A stretch of DNA of 14,997 nucleotides from an uncultured Clostridia bacterium (GTDB taxonomy: Bacteria > Bacillota > Clostridia > UMGS1810), in contig CAJLYL010000035.1 of the NCBI GenBank assembly GCA_905210855.1, positions 1 through 14,997 on the forward strand. The letters run 5' to 3'. Each line of letters opens with the position of its first letter. Within the stretch, counting starts at the first letter, position 1. The notes beneath the pieces were generated by a model, which was not told the origin of the DNA, did not search any database, and saw only the letters and a program-made list of their open reading frames with translations. This document shows positions 13,457-14,997 of the stretch, piece by piece. Position numbers and translations under genes: made by a program.

Positions 13457-14624
13457 AAAACAAACCATGCAGCGCAAGCTGTTTTCATATATGTTTACAC
13501 TCGCGGCGGTGCTTTTGCTCACATTGGTGGCGTTTCTGTTTTTGCTCGGACGTTTTGAGAGCACGGAGCAAAATACCGCCGACACACTTTCTTTGCAGCA
13601 GGAAGTGTTTGAGCGCGAAATGAAATCCTACTATAATGAGATAGCGTCGAAGAATGAAAGGCTCTCCGAAAGTGCGGCTTATATTGCCGAAAAATATTTC
13701 CGTGAAAATAACATCACCGTTTCATCACTCAGTAACAATGCAAGCCGAATTGAATATCTTGAAGAGAAATACATGGATTTGCTGCGTCAGGAACTGCTCA
13801 AAATAGACTGCTCCGGCGCATTTATCATACTAAACACCTCAAGGAACACGCAAAATCAAAACTCGCGCGCCGGAGTGTACATAGACGGAGTAAACGGCGG
13901 TTATTATCTGCCGCCGCACACCAACCTCGCCATAAATAACGCCAAGGATGGATTGGCGTGATTTGGCAATGAATTCGGATGTTACATAGGGCTTACAGAA
14001 GATATCTCGCTCTATTACAATAATGATGATTATGCAATAACCGTGATGATACCCAAAAGCGATTATTCACGGATGAGGTTGAGCGACGTGGTACAGGCAT
14101 TACTGATTGTATTCCTGCTGCTGTTCTGTGCGGTTATCTGCTGCCTGTTTTTCAGCAGAAGATATATTTCGCCGATATTAAAAGGACTTGAGGGAATAAA
14201 GAAATCTCAGACGAATGTGTCAAGCAATATTGTTGAGATTGACGACTTGTTTGATTTTATGTCACAAAAGGACAGCGAATACGAAAAAACTCTTGCCATG
14301 CTTGAAAAACAAAATGAGGAGGCAAAGGGAGAGATAAGCCGTGTGCAGACAGAGAATGAGAGACTGGCGAGCAATCAACAGAAGCTGGTTCATCAAGCTG
14401 ACTATGAACTGTTCCTGACAGGATTAAAACAGCTTATGCCGACGGAAAAGGCGGTGTTCAACCTCTGCTTAGACGGCAAGAGCGCCTCAGAGATACTGGG
14501 GATAATGAACATAAAACAAACCACGCTGAAGTACCACAACAGAAACATTAACAGCAAGCTCGGCGTTTCGAGCAAAAAGCAGCTGCTCAGCTATGCGGCA
14601 CTGTATGCGAGGGATAATAAATAA
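13434..14624 (+). pseudogene. Membrane-anchored LuxR-type regulator interrupted by an in-frame UGA
   Basis: One frame spans 397 codons with a single interruption, TGA at 13959-13961 (codon 176); the reading resumes at once as FGNEFGCYIGLTEDISLYYN. Layout of the joined product: membrane segment 1 (about 17-39), a likely extracytoplasmic sensor domain (about 40-218), membrane segment 2 (about 220-240), a charged coiled coil (about 270-330) and a C-terminal LuxR/GerE helix-turn-helix (about 334-396: PTEKAVFNLCLDGKSASEI ... TLKYHNRNINSKLGV). It would be a one-component transmembrane sensor that binds DNA directly. The ATG has GGAGG 6 bases upstream, inside the end of the binding-protein gene. As read, only a truncated sensor without DNA-binding domain is made. 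No Shine-Dalgarno precedes the GTG at 14043, so separate translation of the second half is unlikely. Confidence 0.8.
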
Positions 14625-14625
14625 C

Positions 14626-14667
14626 AAAAACGCCCGAATGAGGATTTGCAGTCATTCGGGTGTTTTT
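14626..14667. terminator. Bidirectional hairpin between the LuxR-type gene and gpmI
   Basis: 14626-14641 pairs with 14652-14667 over 16 positions with one G-U/A-C-type mismatch and a 10-base loop. The arms end in A5 and T5, so each strand has a U-rich 3' side. It begins 2 bases after the regulator stop and lies 13 bases from the gpmI stop. Confidence 0.85.
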
Positions 14668-14680
14668 GCTATTCTGTAAA

Positions 14681-14997
14681 TTATTTAACTATAAGTGACT
14701 TGCCTGTCATCTCGGCAGGAACATCCATACCCATTACATCGAGTATAGTGGGGGCGAGATCCGCAAGTCTGCCGTCCTCTACCTTTTGCCCCTCGTCAAG
14801 ACCTATTGCAACAAAGGGCACAACATTTGTTGTGTGAGCAGTGAATACCGAGTGATCCTTGGGGTCAATCATCTGCTCCGCATTGCCGTGGTCTGCCGTG
14901 ATGAAGATAACCCCGTTCATCTCGCGCACTTTGTCTACAATCTTTCCGATGCATTCGTCAACAGCCTCAACAGCCTTGACAGCCGCAGCCATAACGC
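14681..14997 (-). CDS. gpmI: 2,3-bisphosphoglycerate-independent phosphoglycerate mutase, C-terminal part
   Basis: This is the last ~105 codons of a cytosolic glycolytic enzyme that interconverts 3- and 2-phosphoglycerate with two Mn2+ ions. The frame is open at the window edge, so the start (about 400 codons further upstream, judging by the usual ~510 residues) lies outside; the internal ATG at 14992 is not the start. Diagnostic motifs are VMAAAVKAVEAVDECI, the metal-binding ITADHGNAEQM (Asp-His pair), AHTTNVVPFV with a further metal-ligand His, and LADLAPTILDVMG near the end. The C-terminus EMTGKSLIVK is typical. Nothing odd is seen in this part. Confidence 0.95.
   Translation of the reverse strand, partial: VMAAAVKAVEAVDECIGKIVDKVREMNGVIFITADHGNAEQMIDPKDHSVFTAHTTNVVPFVAIGLDEGQKVEDGRLADLAPTILDVMGMDVPAEMTGKSLIVK

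Noticed and set aside
13959..13961. UGA as selenocysteine or reassigned tryptophan
   Set aside because: No convincing SECIS-like hairpin follows, selenocysteine is not expected in this family, and UGA is used as a normal stop in znuA, znuC and the zinc-ribbon gene.

Overview
The window looks like chromosomal DNA from an anaerobic, low-to-mid GC Firmicute of the Clostridia (gut Oscillospiraceae/Christensenellales-like). This rests on gene content and style: a CwlD-type spore-cortex amidase, a Clostridia-style threonyl-tRNA synthetase and ZnuA, a secreted protein with copper-amine-oxidase 'stalk' repeats, purine-rich Shine-Dalgarno sites and consensus sigma-A promoters. UGA ends several intact genes here (znuA, znuC and the zinc-ribbon gene), so the standard bacterial code applies. 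No rRNA, tRNA, CRISPR array or complete mobile element was seen.

Layout. 1-3299 (minus): a DUF5662 gene leads a compact cluster, followed by znuA, znuC and znuB (high-affinity zinc/manganese uptake) and then the first 65 codons of an unidentified exported protein. 3335-5406 (minus): thrS with its own promoter and a 3' hairpin; its leader is too short for a T-box. 5474-6896 (plus): a divergent promoter drives a small membrane protein and then cwlD, separated by a hairpin that also buries the cwlD Shine-Dalgarno. 6907-8616 (minus): a secreted GH26-like protein ending in two stalk domains. 8691-10612 (plus): a D-2-hydroxyacid dehydrogenase and uppP, closed by a perfect 23-bp hairpin shared with the convergent operon. 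10613-12308 (minus): a ten-cysteine zinc-ribbon protein and a 441-residue InlB-repeat protein without a signal peptide. 12386-14667 (plus): a promoter, a structured leader and a decaying two-gene module made of a solute-binding lipoprotein (one nonsense codon, two frameshifts, shortened C-terminal half) and a membrane-anchored LuxR-type regulator (one in-frame UGA). 14681-14997 (minus): the C-terminal part of gpmI.

Most of the window is housekeeping: metal uptake, tRNA charging, spore cortex maturation, recycling of the undecaprenyl carrier and glycolysis. The accessory content is the GH26-like stalk protein, the zinc-ribbon/InlB-repeat pair and the decayed binding-protein/LuxR module with its leader. 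I found no complete undescribed system. The strongest candidates for a second look are the zinc-ribbon/InlB-repeat pair and the decayed sensor module. Hairpins separate nearly every transcription unit, and several are placed so that they could serve both strands.
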